From the NCBI GenBank assembly GCA_028622995.1, contig JAJQJQ010000059.1:310001-374000 (forward strand): a stretch of DNA of 64,000 nucleotides, read 5' to 3'. The position numbers were made by a program, and so were the translations under genes. The notes under the pieces were generated by a model. The model had not been told where the DNA came from. It worked only from the letters and a program-made list of their open reading frames with translations, and made no database searches. This DNA is from Panagrolaimus kolymaensis (lineage: Eukaryota > Nematoda > Chromadorea > Rhabditida > Panagrolaimidae). Positions 22,513 to 34,677 of this stretch are shown here, in pieces; position 1 is the stretch's first letter; the number at the start of each line of letters is the position of its first letter.

Positions 22513-24061
22513 ATGTCTTCGCAAAACCAAACTCAAGCTTCTGTCACCGCTGAAGATTTTGCTCGACTTTCTACTGCTGCAAATTATATAGGAATAATAT
22601 TAATTATTTTATCTTTAATTACTGAAATTCCTTCATTTATTTTATTTTTATATCATTTTAAACGAAAAACTCAAATATTTTATACTTCATATTTTTATAT
22701 TTTAAGTTTGGGATATTTTTTTAATATTTGCCTTATTTTTATTAGATTAATAAATACATATATTTCAAATGCATTAATAATTTCCACTGTGGCAGAAGTG
22801 GCTTTATGGTATAATAAACTTTTTATTGGTTTTTGGGGAACTATGTTAGCATTAAATCGATTTACGGGATTATATTTTTGGAAAAATCAAAGTATTATTT
22901 GGGCCGGAAAATATTTGATGGTAAGTCAGTGCAGAAGATAAAAAAAATGTGGGAAAAAAAGTTAATTAATTTCTCGCTATTTGAAAAATATCAGTCGCAA
23001 AAATCAATATTTTCTTAATTAAAGTTTTCTAAATTCTTTTTTTCTTGTTATTTTTTCTTAAAGATTAAAAATGTTTCTGCATTCAAAAAAGGTTATTTGT
23101 TTTTTTTACAAAAAAAAATTGCCCTTTAAAAATATGCAAAAAAAGTTTCTTTCAATTTATGTTTAAAATTTTTTTACTCGATCAAATTCTTCAAAGGGTT
23201 TTTTCCAAATTTGAGCCTCAGTTAAAAAACACCATAGTTAATCTATGGTAATTACTCGCCTTAAGAATTCTGGTTCCATAAATTAAAAACTGACAATTTT
23301 ATTTTCCATTTTTAGGTAATTTTCGCTCTTTTATTATTTTACCCTTTAATTATAAATGGATATGGAATAATTAAAGATTTTAATTGTTATATGAATTCAA
23401 CATTTTCAACAGAATGTGTTGCAGCTGCGACAAATATCACTCAAACGATTACTATTTCAAACTGTGCTAATTCTATCATTGCATTAATTTTGGGTCTTGC
23501 AACGGCTTTGGCAAGAAAAATAAAGAAAAATTTTTCCATTCAAGGAAAACAAAAATATGAAACATATTTATTAATTCAATCAATTTTTACTGCATTTTTT
23601 ATATTTTTTGAATCTTCAATCGAATTTTATTTGGGCGTCATTTTAGTTCCTTCCTTTCAAACTGGATATACATTAAATGATTTATTTTTTGCTCAAATTT
23701 TACTTGCTGGTTCAGGATGTATTGGATATGTAATTCATTTTTCTTCAGCAATTTTTTTATTTTTGCTTTCGTAAGTAATTTTTTTAAATTTCAAATTTAG
23801 ACCAAAAGTCACATTTTGGGATTTTTTTGTTTTAAAATTAATTTTTGTGATCCACGAAATTTTTTTATATTTGCGGCTTTTTTAAATTTCAATAATAATT
23901 TAATTTTTAGAAAATCATTTCGAGAAGCATTTAGTCGAATGTTTTTACCATGGATGTTAGTAGAAAAAATTTATGGAAAATCATCGGCAACGTCGTCCTC
24001 GATAGCAGCAACTACAAGGTCCACAGAAATAAGAACCATTAAAATAACAGAAAAACACTAA
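22513..24061 (+). CDS. 7TM serpentine chemoreceptor-like 2 (paralogue of 1)
   Basis: Three exons: 22513-22920, 23316-23770 and 23911-24061, giving 337 residues. Exon 2 has the same length (455 bp) as in receptor 1 and both splice phases agree. Shared signatures include EIPSFILFLYHFKRK, ALNRFTGLYFWKNQSIIW, ALILGLATALARKIKKNFS, QKYETYLLIQS and FREAFSRMFLPWMLVEKIYG. N-terminal and extracellular loop parts differ most, as expected for chemoreceptors. The two genes are a tandem duplicate pair in the same orientation. The class (Srv/Srg-like) is a motif-based guess. Confidence 0.8.
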
Positions 24062-25327
24062 AGATAATAAAAAAGTGATTCATTCTTGACGCATAGATTA
24101 CAAATGTTTGAGAATGGAAGAAAAAACAAAAGAAAATTAAGGAAAAAAACTTTATTTTTTTGTACAATTTTTCAACAACAAAAAAAGTAATGATTGTCAA
24201 AAGTTTTAGTTTTTTTGGAATATTTTATAACTTTTTTTAATTTTAATTCATAAATGTAGGATATTCAAATAAAATTAAATCGGTTATTAAGTTTTGCATA
24301 TTTTAGAAAGGCCCTTGAAGAAAAAGAAAAGATTATTTTAAAGTTTTTTAATAAATTAACTTTTTTTTTTGTTAGTCGGAATGTGTTGCAATCCAACATG
24401 TCATTTCGTCAGAGAATGGAATGAATTTAAATAAAAAATTTTACTTGTCGATATAAAACCAAATTATGTATGAGTATCTTCAATTGTAGCAAGTAATATT
24501 ATTCCACGATGGCAGCATTTTTTGTTCCAAAGACATAAATATAAATAAAGTTTTTTTTGCCAAAACGAATATGTGTTTCATTAACAATAAATTTATTGTA
24601 AAACAAAACAAAAAAGTTGTCCTAACTTCGATTTTTTAAGTGTTTTTTTATCGAAACTAAATACTATGTATATAAAAATTTACAGTAAGCATGGAAAACA
24701 AAAATAAATTCCAAAAAAGAAAATTAAAAGCAAAGTTTTTTGTTGGAAGGAAAAATATTGCTAACCAACGTGCGTGCTAATAACAAAAAAATTAACTGAA
24801 GAAATGACGAAGAAGAAAAAACTCAAAAAAGTGATATTTCTTATAAAAAAAATGAATAATAATAAAAAATTAAAAGAGTGACAATTAGGTTTTTTGGAGT
24901 CTAAGGTTTTTCATTTGAAAGCTGTATTTCCGAGTATACCTGGAGTTTAATATATATATTTTTTACTTGCCATAGTCATATGTTGTTTATTTCTGTATAA
25001 TAATTTTTATATTAACGACACTATAAAGTCCGACGAAACTTTCAATGCTTGCCAAAAAAGTGTGAAAAACAAAACCAGCAAAGCAAAAACGATTTTGCAC
25101 CTGCACCAAGTAAGATAAAAGTAATTACACAAGCCGCCGCCGTCATTGCCAATTCTTAGTTTTCTATTTATTTATTATTTTTTAAATGAAATTATAGCCC
25201 ACATTTTTAAGAAGAAGAAAAAACAAAGAATCACCTGTCAATCTTTTTTTAAATAAAATTTTTTTTAAACTTTATAAGCGAAAATGCTGGGTGGCGTTGC
25301 CATTATTCAAATTATTTTAAATTCATA
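24062..25327. repeat. Intergenic with one copy of a dispersed AT-rich repeat
   Basis: 24073-24545 resembles stretches at 46936, 47563 and 48637. All begin with GATTCAT, pass through GTCAAAAGTTTTAGTTTTTT and GAATATTTTAT, and reach a GCATATTTT word. The remainder up to 25327 shows nothing I can name. Confidence 0.5.
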
Positions 25328-26940
25328 ATGTTACCGCCGCAACCAGAAAATATTTCAAAAAACTTAATAAATTTTGAATATATATATTATTTTAAAATAT
25401 ATATTTATTTAAATTTTTTTATTTGTATCATTTATACATTTTTTTATATTTATATAATTTTTATTTCAACAATCTCGAAAACGAAAAAAACTGCAAAAAC
25501 TACAACAAAAACATTTAAATTTTTAATGTTTGCTAACAGTGGATGCGTATTCCTTCTTGAAATTATATGGTTTTTATTTACACCAATCAGATTATTTTCA
25601 ACTGATATTATTTATTCCATTGGTTTTATAAGTTCCATGTTGCCGTCTTCAAAAGTAACAACAGCAATTTTTTGTGAATTTATTCTTTTTTCCTTTCAAA
25701 TGTTTACCAACACTTTTTTATTATTATTTATTGAAAGACATTTTTTAATTATGACTTCTGTAAGTTTGAATGCATCAAGACTTCGAAAAATTATATATGG
25801 GTGAGTATTTTAAAAGTATGGTTAAATGGTTTATCATAGAATTTCATAGCCTGCTGAGGCATGAATCGCTTGAGTGTTATGAGGCTTTAAAATAAATAAA
25901 TATCTCGCATTCGGTGACTTTTTTTAAACAAACACCTACGACGATTGTTGCAAGACCGCCTTTTTAATTGTAAAAAAAAAATGGTTGTGAAAAATTTTTA
26001 TTCTAAGATAAGATCCTTGAAAAGGCTCGGAAAAAGCTACCGTTTTCAACCATTTTTTGAAGAAAAAAAAATACTCTTCATTGCAAATATTTTCGTAATA
26101 TATGGTTCATGAAAACCGTATCGAAAAAGAAACTATGGTAACATCCTCGCTCTGGCGGTGTAAAGTAGATTTAAAAAAACTTAAATTTAAAATCATTATT
26201 TTTTGATTTCAAATAATGATATTAATTTTTTTTAAATATGAAGAAAAAAGTTGTGATAATAGAATTTTAAGCTTGCTTATTAAATATTTTTAAATTTATT
26301 ATTAACAAAATTACTTTTTTATAGCATAATTTTTTCTACTGATGCCATGGTAACTGCTTCAGCCTTATTATTTATCTTTACTTGCATTGATGATGATGCT
26401 GCCACGAACGCGATAATAAAAGATTTGATTAAAAACAATGAAACTGAAAATGAAATATTATTGTTTAATTTTCAACAAACGCCGTCATCGTCGTCATCTT
26501 TATACAAGATGAATTGGGGATGGAATTTAACTTCGTTACTATTTTCCGCAACTTTTATTTTATGGTTATTTTGTCGCGGGTTCCTTACAATTTGGATAGC
26601 TGTAATGAACTTAACATATAATTTTAAAACAAAACATTCCGAAAATGTAAGAAGAAAATTTAAATTAATGTTTCAAACTTTTGTGGCGATGGGATTGACA
26701 TGTGCAATATTTACATTTCCCGTTTGTTTGTTCACATTTTTATTCTTTTCACCAATTTCTGAAGCATGGCTAATATTTTTGCAACCCACCAATTTACCTC
26801 TAATTTATTTGTGTAATGTTGCGATGATTGCAAGCTTTCCTATAATATATTTTACTGTTGTGATTATTTCTGTTTCAGCTTATAAAAAATCGGCGAAAGA
26901 ATTTTTTATAAAAAAAGTATTTTGTTTTTGGAGAAAATAA
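25328..26940 (+). CDS. 7TM serpentine receptor-like 3
   Basis: Two exons: 25328-25800 and 26325-26940, giving 362 residues; splice GG|GTGAGT...TTATAG|C keeps the frame. There are about seven hydrophobic segments (for example FFICIIYTFFYIYIIFIS, FTSTDA-region AMVTASALLFIFTC, FRGFLTIWIAVMNL, FVAMGLTCAIFTFPVCLFTF, IASFPIIYFTVVIISVSAY) and a basic cytoplasmic tail. It is clearly different from receptors 1 and 2: it lacks the NRFT box and has a poly-Ser/Thr extracellular loop (TPSSSSSLY). I read it as another nematode chemoreceptor family (Str/Srh/Srd-like), but class assignment is uncertain. Confidence 0.65.
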
Positions 26941-27362
26941 ATTTTATTTGATTTTAACAAATATTAAAGACAGCAACAAGGACCTTTTTTTCAAGTTTTG
27001 ACAGCAAAAAAAAAATTTGAATTTTTTTCTCGTATTATTTTTGGCTTCTTTTAATCGTAGCATGAACATGCTTTATTGCAAAACCTTAAAAGATCATTTT
27101 TGTCATCAGATTTTCATTTTGACCGTAAACGCCCAAATTTTTGCAAAAAATCCATAGTTTCGTTGATTAAAAAAATTTAAATAAAAAAGAAAAAACAAAA
27201 TGAATTTAAAAAGAAAGAGTTTTGAGAAGAAAAGAAAGAAAAGATAAATGAAAGAGGCGATGTTTTTTAAAGATTTCGAAATATTACACCGCGATCGAGA
27301 TCGCAAATAAAGAAGATGGAAACACAAGAAAAACAAAGCAAAAAGGTTTTTGCTACCAGAGT
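26941..27362. other. Intergenic, convergent ends
   Basis: AT-rich spacer between receptor 3 (plus) and the CUB gene (minus). No further feature was seen. Confidence 0.5.
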
Positions 27363-30300
27363 TTAATCACCCATATTTGAAATAAAAATTCGTGCTCCAC
27401 TAAAATTAATATTTGGTTCATAATAACTTATTTGAATGGTAGTATTAATAAAGCGTTCTTCTTGTCCGACGTGAGTCAATCTAAAATTATATTTATGTAT
27501 TTAACATTTATCTTTTAAATTCCATACTTTAATGTTTGATTATTTCCATATTTTATATAAACCTCAGCTATTTCCGAAATATTAAAAAATCCAACATAAA
27601 ATTTAACATAAAAATCATCAATTTTATATTTTTTTGATTCTTGTAAAAATTGATTTACTTGTCCAACAAATGTTAAATCCACATATGATTGAAATGGTTT
27701 AGTGAAAGATATAAATTGATTATCAAAATAAAAACTTAAGATTGCCACGCTAGCACCCGGTGGAATAACAAATGTATAAATTTGATTATAAAAAAATATA
27801 TTTTGCCATATTTTCATTGTATCTCGACTAAAAAATAAAATATTATTTATTTTAACAAAGTTGGTATGTGACAAAAAAAAAATTGCATAAATCAGAAAAT
27901 TCATCTGGCCAATTCAAAAATTCCAGAACATTTTTGGCCATCATTAAAATATACAAAAACCTTTTAAAATCGTTTAAAAAAACTTACTTAAAATGTAAAA
28001 TTTCTTGAGTTCGATCAAATTCATTATAAACAATAACGCTATTATTATTTGTTGCTGTAGTCCATAACTTTTGAATACCATAAAGAACTTGAGTATCCCA
28101 TGGAAATATATTAACTTCACAATATCCTGTAGATTTGGCTATTGCCGTATAATATGGTGTTAAAGCTGCATATTCAAAAGTAAAAGTATTATCCAAAAAT
28201 ATACAATGAGATGAAAGCGCTGAAATAACAGCAAAAAATTAATTTTAAAGTTCATTTTTAAAAATTTTTTTACAACACTACCTTTCGAAACTTTGAAAAA
28301 CATTACAAGCGAGTTTGTCAAACAATTAAATGGTTTATATATTGTGATCTTATGTGAAACATATTTCGGTGGATGCCCAATAAATGCGCTAAAAAGTTAA
28401 CTTTTATACTTTCCTTAAATTTTTTTTAGCCCCTTACTTTCTTAATAAATCCAAAACTGTTTGTAATTTGTCATTATCATAAAGTAAATAACACATAGAT
28501 TGATATATATCCCATACATTTGATATATATGTTTCCATAATATCATTTGCATTAATCTAAAAAAAAATATGACAATTATCTATTCATTTTTTTTTTATAT
28601 TTCCTCACTAATTTATCGCTCATTTCCACGGTGATTATAGAATTGGCGGGATAAAGTTCCAATTTTTCCATATGAGATAATTTATTTTTAGATAAAATAA
28701 TGGATGCAGTTTTTATAGGAAATAAAAACATTTATAACATTTATTAAATGATTATTTTTTTTAAATAATTACCATCGATTAAAAAAAGAGTAAAATCAAA
28801 ATTTCCATTAAAATTATAATCAGTTGAAATTAGAAAAACATTTTGTTTTGTTGAATTCAAAAAAAGTGAGATTTGAGCTATAGCGTCTGAATATCCAAAT
28901 GTTGTTGAATCAAAATAAGTTTGATTATCCGTTAAAACCTTTATGCTTATTGCATCGATGAAACTTGGTGGTATATTAAAATTCAATGATAAATGTTTTG
29001 TTCTATAGCAACTGTTGTTTATCAGTACCTTTAATAAAAATAAATTAAAATTAAGTTTTATTACAATTTTTTATTGAAAAAAATTACTTCAAATTCGCAA
29101 TTAATATTTGGACATAAAATATTAACATCATTTTTTAAGATGTTATAAACAATTGGGTTATCATCGCAAGGGACAATAATTTGTTTTGGCGCACAAATGC
29201 ATGCTAAAAAAATGTAGTTATGTTCTGCATAAAATATAACAACAAAATACCACACCACTTTTTTTAAATTTTATTTTGTTCTTTCAATCCTTGGTTATCA
29301 AATTTTTTTGTTGAGTTGGAAATTACAAACTCTGTCCCAACTTATGAATGATTAATTATACTTTCCATAAAAAAATTTTCAAACTTACATATGGTTGTGA
29401 AAATGAGCTCAAACCCATGATTTGTAACACTTCCATCACTGATAAATGAACACATAAATATTTTATTTTCATCATTTTCCATATTTGTAGGAAATTGGAT
29501 TGGATAAAATACATAACCATCAATTTCTAAAATGGTTGTTTCTTCATCTTTACAAATGATATACTCAACATTTAATTCCGCTTTAAATATTCCATCTCTT
29601 AATATAACAGTACTTTGCGGTGGTATAGTAATATTAACATCACATCGTGAATTAATTGGATATCCATTATTTTTAATATTACTCCATGTCGTGTTTATTT
29701 CATTTTGGGTGGTATAACATCCAGCATCAACAATATCCCTTTCTTTTTTTACCAAAGTTACATATCCACTAAAGCTTTGTCCATTTAAATAAAAAACTTT
29801 TAAATAATTATCTTGATTGTATGATAAAGCGTTTGGAAGAAGGGAGATAGGGCTGAAATCAGTAGTAAAAATTTATTTATTTATTTATTATTTCTTCAAC
29901 TATTTATCCAGTTCCTAGAAAGCAGCTTTAAGCAAATAATTTAACATAGGAACAATACAGTTTAAACAAAAAATACGATGCCTGATTTTAAAATTGGAAT
30001 AGAAGAATATCTTACTCTGCGATCACATGATTAGTGCTATTAGTTACCAAAAAAGTTGAAGAAGCGGCATCAACGCTGTTAAAAGAAGCGATATAAATTT
30101 TAAAACCATAATTTTTAGGTCCATTAAATATTAATGTTGAGACAGGAATGCTTTCAAATGAAAAATAATAAATTTGTTCTTCATTTTCAAAATTTATTGT
30201 TGAATCGAAATTGCCATTTTTATGATATCTCACATGGCCTTGAAATGCATTCCAAATTGATGTAGAAATATTTTTTATTTTAAACAAAAGGTTATTACTC

Positions 30301-30787
30301 TTTGTTTTTTGATTAAATGGTATTGAACTTGGATCAATTTCGCCATCTTTAACGCTAAAAAAATTTTAAAAAATGAATAAACAAAAGGATTGCCATTTTT
30401 CAAAAGAGCCCAATTTTAAAACTCTTTTCGTAAAACCCTACATTATATTATCAATTATAATTTCAACATTTTCTAAATATCCATTTGTAATCACAAATTC
30501 TAATTCATAGTCATCATTATCCTAAAACACATTCTTTTTTTAAAAATTAAAATTCGCAAGAAAACGTAAAAAAAACTCGCATCATAGCCTCCTGTGACAT
30601 TTAGCTTACAAGTATTTTGGATTTCTTCAGAAATTCCTTTAGGAAAATATGAAGATTGAAAAAATATTACTTCATTTTCAATCAATTGAATATTTTTAAG
30701 ACCATCACATAGTACTATTTCCGAGTTTGTTTTATTAATTAAATTTAATTTAAAAAGTAGTATCAAAAAGTGAATTCCCAAAAACAT
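27363..30787 (-). CDS. Secreted multi-exon CUB-domain protein
   Basis: The ATG at 30787 opens a signal-peptide-like start (MFLGIHFLILLFKLNL). Exons I trace, high to low: 30787-30581, 30521-30442, 30354-30016, 29852-29389, 29203-29088, 29028-28773, about 28730-28619, 28556-28438, 28388-28282, 28219-27988, 27827-27528 and 27480-27363. Exon 29852-29389 encodes a CUB-like module: NNGYPINSRCDVNITIPPQS, then an LEIDG segment, then FISDGSVTNHGFELIF, matching 'YP....C.W.I..P', 'D.L.I' and 'F.SDgs....GF'. Other exons repeat the 'IPPxxxxxI' start, suggesting several diverged CUB-like modules. Role: extracellular; in nematodes such proteins are often intestinal or immune effectors (inference). Several splice sites are odd (a GC donor, an AAG acceptor, one boundary without AG), so the gene may be two genes or partly decayed. 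Confidence 0.6.
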
Positions 30788-31589
30788 TCTTTTTAAGAAT
30801 TTTTTTTGAAAAACTATCTTTCATTTTACATCATTATTTATATTCCTAAAAAAGTGTCTTAAGCGACAAAGAAGCTTAAAAAACGCTTAATTTTAAGATT
30901 GATAAAAAAATATACGTGATTAAATATAAAAAAGAAGCTTTACTTTATGGATGGAAAGAATTTTTTTATTTCAAAAGAAGTGCCACGTTTTAATCTCTCA
31001 AAAAATCACGCTGCCTTTTACTTCATAAAATTGATTGGAGCTTTCTCTTATTCATTCACATTGGAACTTCAAGTTTGTCTGATCATAAAAGGCACATTGG
31101 TGGTTCCATTATGTCAGGAAGCTCATCCATATCATGTGAAAAGTTGTACTCCTATTTCTCCTCTCATATTTCCATTTTTTAATAAAAGTTTTTTAGTTTT
31201 TTCCTTTTCTCAAACCAAATTTTAAATTTTACATGTAATTTTTAAATTAAAAAAAATTTAAACAAAATATTCAAACTAGCTAAAAAAAAAGAAAAAGAAA
31301 TGCTCAAAGCTATGCGATCGTGGCAGCGATCACGTTCTCAAAACATTCTTATCTTTCTGATTCATCGCTTTTCCGTTTAAAAGAGCGTTGAAACAAGTAT
31401 TTTCTTCATTTGTGAACATTCCATTGAAATGTAACAAGCCGGTCGGCCGATCTGGGCTTAATATATGCTCTTTTATAAAAAAGATGAAGTGTTTCAAACA
31501 TTAAACTTTTTTTTTCATTTATATACAAAAAATTACATAAAAAACAAGAACAAAAAAAGAAATTCTTTTAATATATAAGTTTTATATAT
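30788..31589. other. Intergenic
   Basis: Upstream region of the CUB gene and downstream region of the next minus-strand gene. A plus-strand frame at 30947-31225 lacks any recognisable feature. A small GC-rich spot (GCCGGTCGGCCGATC, about 31438) has no obvious partner. Confidence 0.5.
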
Positions 31590-32639
31590 TTAAATAAGCT
31601 CCTTCTTCAAAAACCAGGGACATTGAGGGCAAAATGCAGAAGGATGTTTCTAAAAAAAAAAATACGAAAATAAATGCTAATTAATTAATTAATTAATTAA
31701 TTATTTCTTGAATACTTACATTTCTAAAAATTGAATATCCAAGTGAGCATAAAAATGGTTTAATTTCATATTTTTCACCAACATGAAATTGTTCAAGGTT
31801 TGAAAAAATAGGTAATTTCGCTAATTTTTGGGATGCTTTTGGAGTAAATATTTCATTTCCATAACTTTTTGGAGCATAGCTAAAAAATGTCTAATAAATA
31901 TTTAGTCGAAAATTTTGACAATTCGACACAAAAGTTTTTAATATTAGTTTTTTTAATTTAAAAATAATTAGAAAAGTTTGAACTTTAATAAAAAAAGGTT
32001 TTTTTAAACTTACAATGTAAATTTTTTAATTAATGGAATTTTTTCAATAATATCTGCTACTTCAACAAATTTTCCATTATCCGAATATTTGATAGAAGAT
32101 TTTTCTAAATGAATCCAAGTAATTTTTCGAGATGAAATCAAAAATAAAAATTCTTTATATAAAATATTATTTTGACATTTCAAAGTTATCCATTTTACGT
32201 TTACATAAAACAATTTCGGGTAAATTGAAACAAAATCATTGGGATTTGAAAAATTAATTCTTTCACCAAAAATGAAAATTTTTGATTTTGCCGGAATATT
32301 TTCAGAATCGAAGGGTTCAGAATACCAAGGAAATTTATTAGAACTTATTCCATTAACAGGAATAAATTTTCGATTTATTTTAAAATATTTGCAGCATTTA
32401 ATTAATTTTTGAGATACTTTTGGCGAAGCATTTTTCTTTAAATAAAAAATAATATTTTCAGAAAATGAAAAATTTGGTTGTTGAATTATAGAATTTTTTT
32501 TAAAAGTTTTTGATGCATTTTTTCGAACATTTGAAGCTCTGCCTACTGGAATACGCGGAGGCGCCAACCATGGTCGTAGTACTTTGACAATTTTTTTCTT
32601 ACCAGGAATGGCACTAGTATAAAATCGAGGTTTTTTCAT
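31590..32639 (-). CDS. Uncharacterised family protein, copy 1 (F-box-associated-like?)
   Basis: Three exons, high to low: 32639-32014, 31879-31720 and 31649-31590. The start ATG (MKKPRFYTS) lies 20 bases after a TTTTCAG, so it may be a trans-spliced 5' end; this favours it over an upstream in-frame ATG. The first part is basic (KKKIVKVLRPWLAPP). Then come FYLKKNASPKVSQKLIKCCKYF, YPKLFYVNVKWITL, EFLFLISSRKITWIH and EVADIIEKIPLIKKF; exon 2 has KLAKLPIFSNLEQF and the protein ends FCPQCPWFLKKELI. The blocks recall F-box-associated (FTH/DUF38-like) nematode families, but I see no clear F-box. Its paralogue follows about 0.9 kb upstream on the same strand with the same introns. Confidence 0.65.
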
Positions 32640-33564
32640 AATTAAAAATATTAATTTCTGAAAATAATAAAATATATGTATATGTAAAAAATTGACGGCA
32701 CAGGACAACAATCTGAATAATTATCGAAAGAGCTAAATAAATAAATTTTTAAGAAGAAAAAAAAGTGACCCAACAAAGTTTAATAATTTTCTAGGAAGCT
32801 ATCATTTGAAAAATATGTATTTTAACAAAAAAAATTTAAAAATTTCTTCCTTCTTTTTGGATTTTTTTGGCCCCACTTTTATCAAATTTTGAAGCAACGA
32901 AACGCAAAACATGGAGATAAAAATGTTGGAGTTTCGATCAAAGCATACGTCTCGTAAGTTGGTAGACACTTAAAAATAAGCTTATTAATAAAAAAAAAGA
33001 AAGAAAACTAGAACATTAAACAATTTTTATGAGTGACATGGATTAAGTTTTACATATCCAAAAAAATAAGACGAATAAAAGTTGGGAAAATAAATAACAC
33101 AACGCCAAAAAAGAGCGAAATATAAATGTTACACACAAAAATTTGCAAAGCTGTAATTTCTTTTGGTCAAGCAACCGAATGATCATTTTTTGAAGAAATA
33201 AATTAAATCTTCCTAATAGCAAAAAATATTACCTATAAACTGTTTTAAAAAAAGTTTGTGTGTAAACATAATATACACTTCAACAAAAAAAAATAAAGCT
33301 TTGAACGGGCAAGGAAGAAAAACACTGCAAGTGAGTGAGAAAGAACAAATTGGAAGCAAAAGGAAACCATTCTTTTTTTTTCTCAACAAATTGTTTAGCA
33401 TTAAGGAAATAAATTTCTTACGAATTTTATTTAACTTTATTTCTCTTTTCTATAAAAAAACACACATAAACAAAAATTGAAAAATGATTTAATATTAGAT
33501 ACAACAATATCAATATCGTTTTGAATACATAAAAAATAGAAGGAAAAAAAATTCTTATAAACAA
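32640..33564. other. Spacer between the two paralogues
   Basis: No gene. The piece around 32764-32815 (GTGACCCAACAAAGTTTA ... ATCATTTGAAAAATA) is matched by 34573-34632 upstream of the second paralogue, so the duplication included upstream DNA or a shared promoter. Confidence 0.55.
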
Positions 33565-34472
33565 TTATGGAAATTGCACTGACCATTTAGGAAAAAATAC
33601 ATTTGAATGTTTCTAAAATAATGAAATAGATTTTATTTCAACATATTTTTTAAGAAAATATATAATACTTACATTTTTAAAAATTTCATATCCAGGAGTG
33701 AGTAAAAAATTTTTGAGTTCCAAATTATTTTGATTTATCCTAAATTCATTGAGGTTTGGAAAAATAGGTAATTTTGCTAATTTTTCTGATGATTCGATGG
33801 TTAAAACATTTAATTCATAATTAGAAGGAGGGAAACTAAAAAAAATAAATAATTTCATTTACTTAAAAAGTAAAATACATACCAACCAAACTTTTCAATT
33901 AATGGAACTTTTTCAATAATATCTGCAACTTGAACCCATCTACCATCAGAATATTTGAAATTACAGCTACGAAAATCAACCCAATTGACATTTCCAGCCG
34001 AAATTAAAAATAAATATTCATCAAAAGAAATTGTTTGCTTCGTCAAAGATAATAATTTTACGTTGACATAAAATAATTTCGGATAAATTGATTCTAAATC
34101 GCCAGAATTATCTAAATAAATATTTTCACCTTTCATCCAAATTTTTGTAGCCGACGAAGGAATTCCTTCCGTATAACCCCAACTTCTGTAGTTACTATTA
34201 ATTTCATTTACATAAATAAAAGATTGATTTAGCATAAAATATTTGCAAGATTTAAATAATTTTTGAAATACTTTTGACGAAGCATTTTTCTTTAAATAAT
34301 AAATAATTCCAGGTGGAAGTGAAAAATATTGTTGAATTGAAATTTCTTTTTTTAAAACAGGCACCAAAGATAATTTTTTGTTTGGTGAAATCGGCAAAAT
34401 ATTTTTCTTTGGTTTAATTAAAAATTCTTTAAAATATCTAGTATAAAATTGTCGTTGATGGGAATTTTCCAT
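33565..34472 (-). CDS. Uncharacterised family protein, copy 2
   Basis: Three exons, high to low: 34472-33883, 33835-33673 and 33612-33565, same phases as copy 1. The ATG follows a TTTTTTAG by about 24 bases. Landmarks are parallel to copy 1: IIYYLKKNASSKVFQKLFKS, IYPKLFYVNVKLLSL, EYLFLISAGNVNWVDF, QVADIIEKVPLIEKFG, then KLAKLPIFPNLNEFRI and the short last exon KHSNVFFPKWSVQFP. The CPxC of copy 1's tail is not kept. No known domain was recognised with confidence; F-box-associated-like is a guess. Confidence 0.65.
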
Positions 34473-34677
34473 AATTGGATAAATAAATAAATAATTTCTA
34501 AAAAATGGGGACTCAATCAGTGATAAAAAAAATTTACTGAATGAAATGAAAAAATTATGAAGAAAGAAAAAAATAAGTGACCCAATAAAATTTGATACCT
34601 TTCTCGGAAGAAATCATTTGACAAATACTTGAAGAATCACAAAGAAAATAGCATATTTCTATAAAAATATATTGTAG

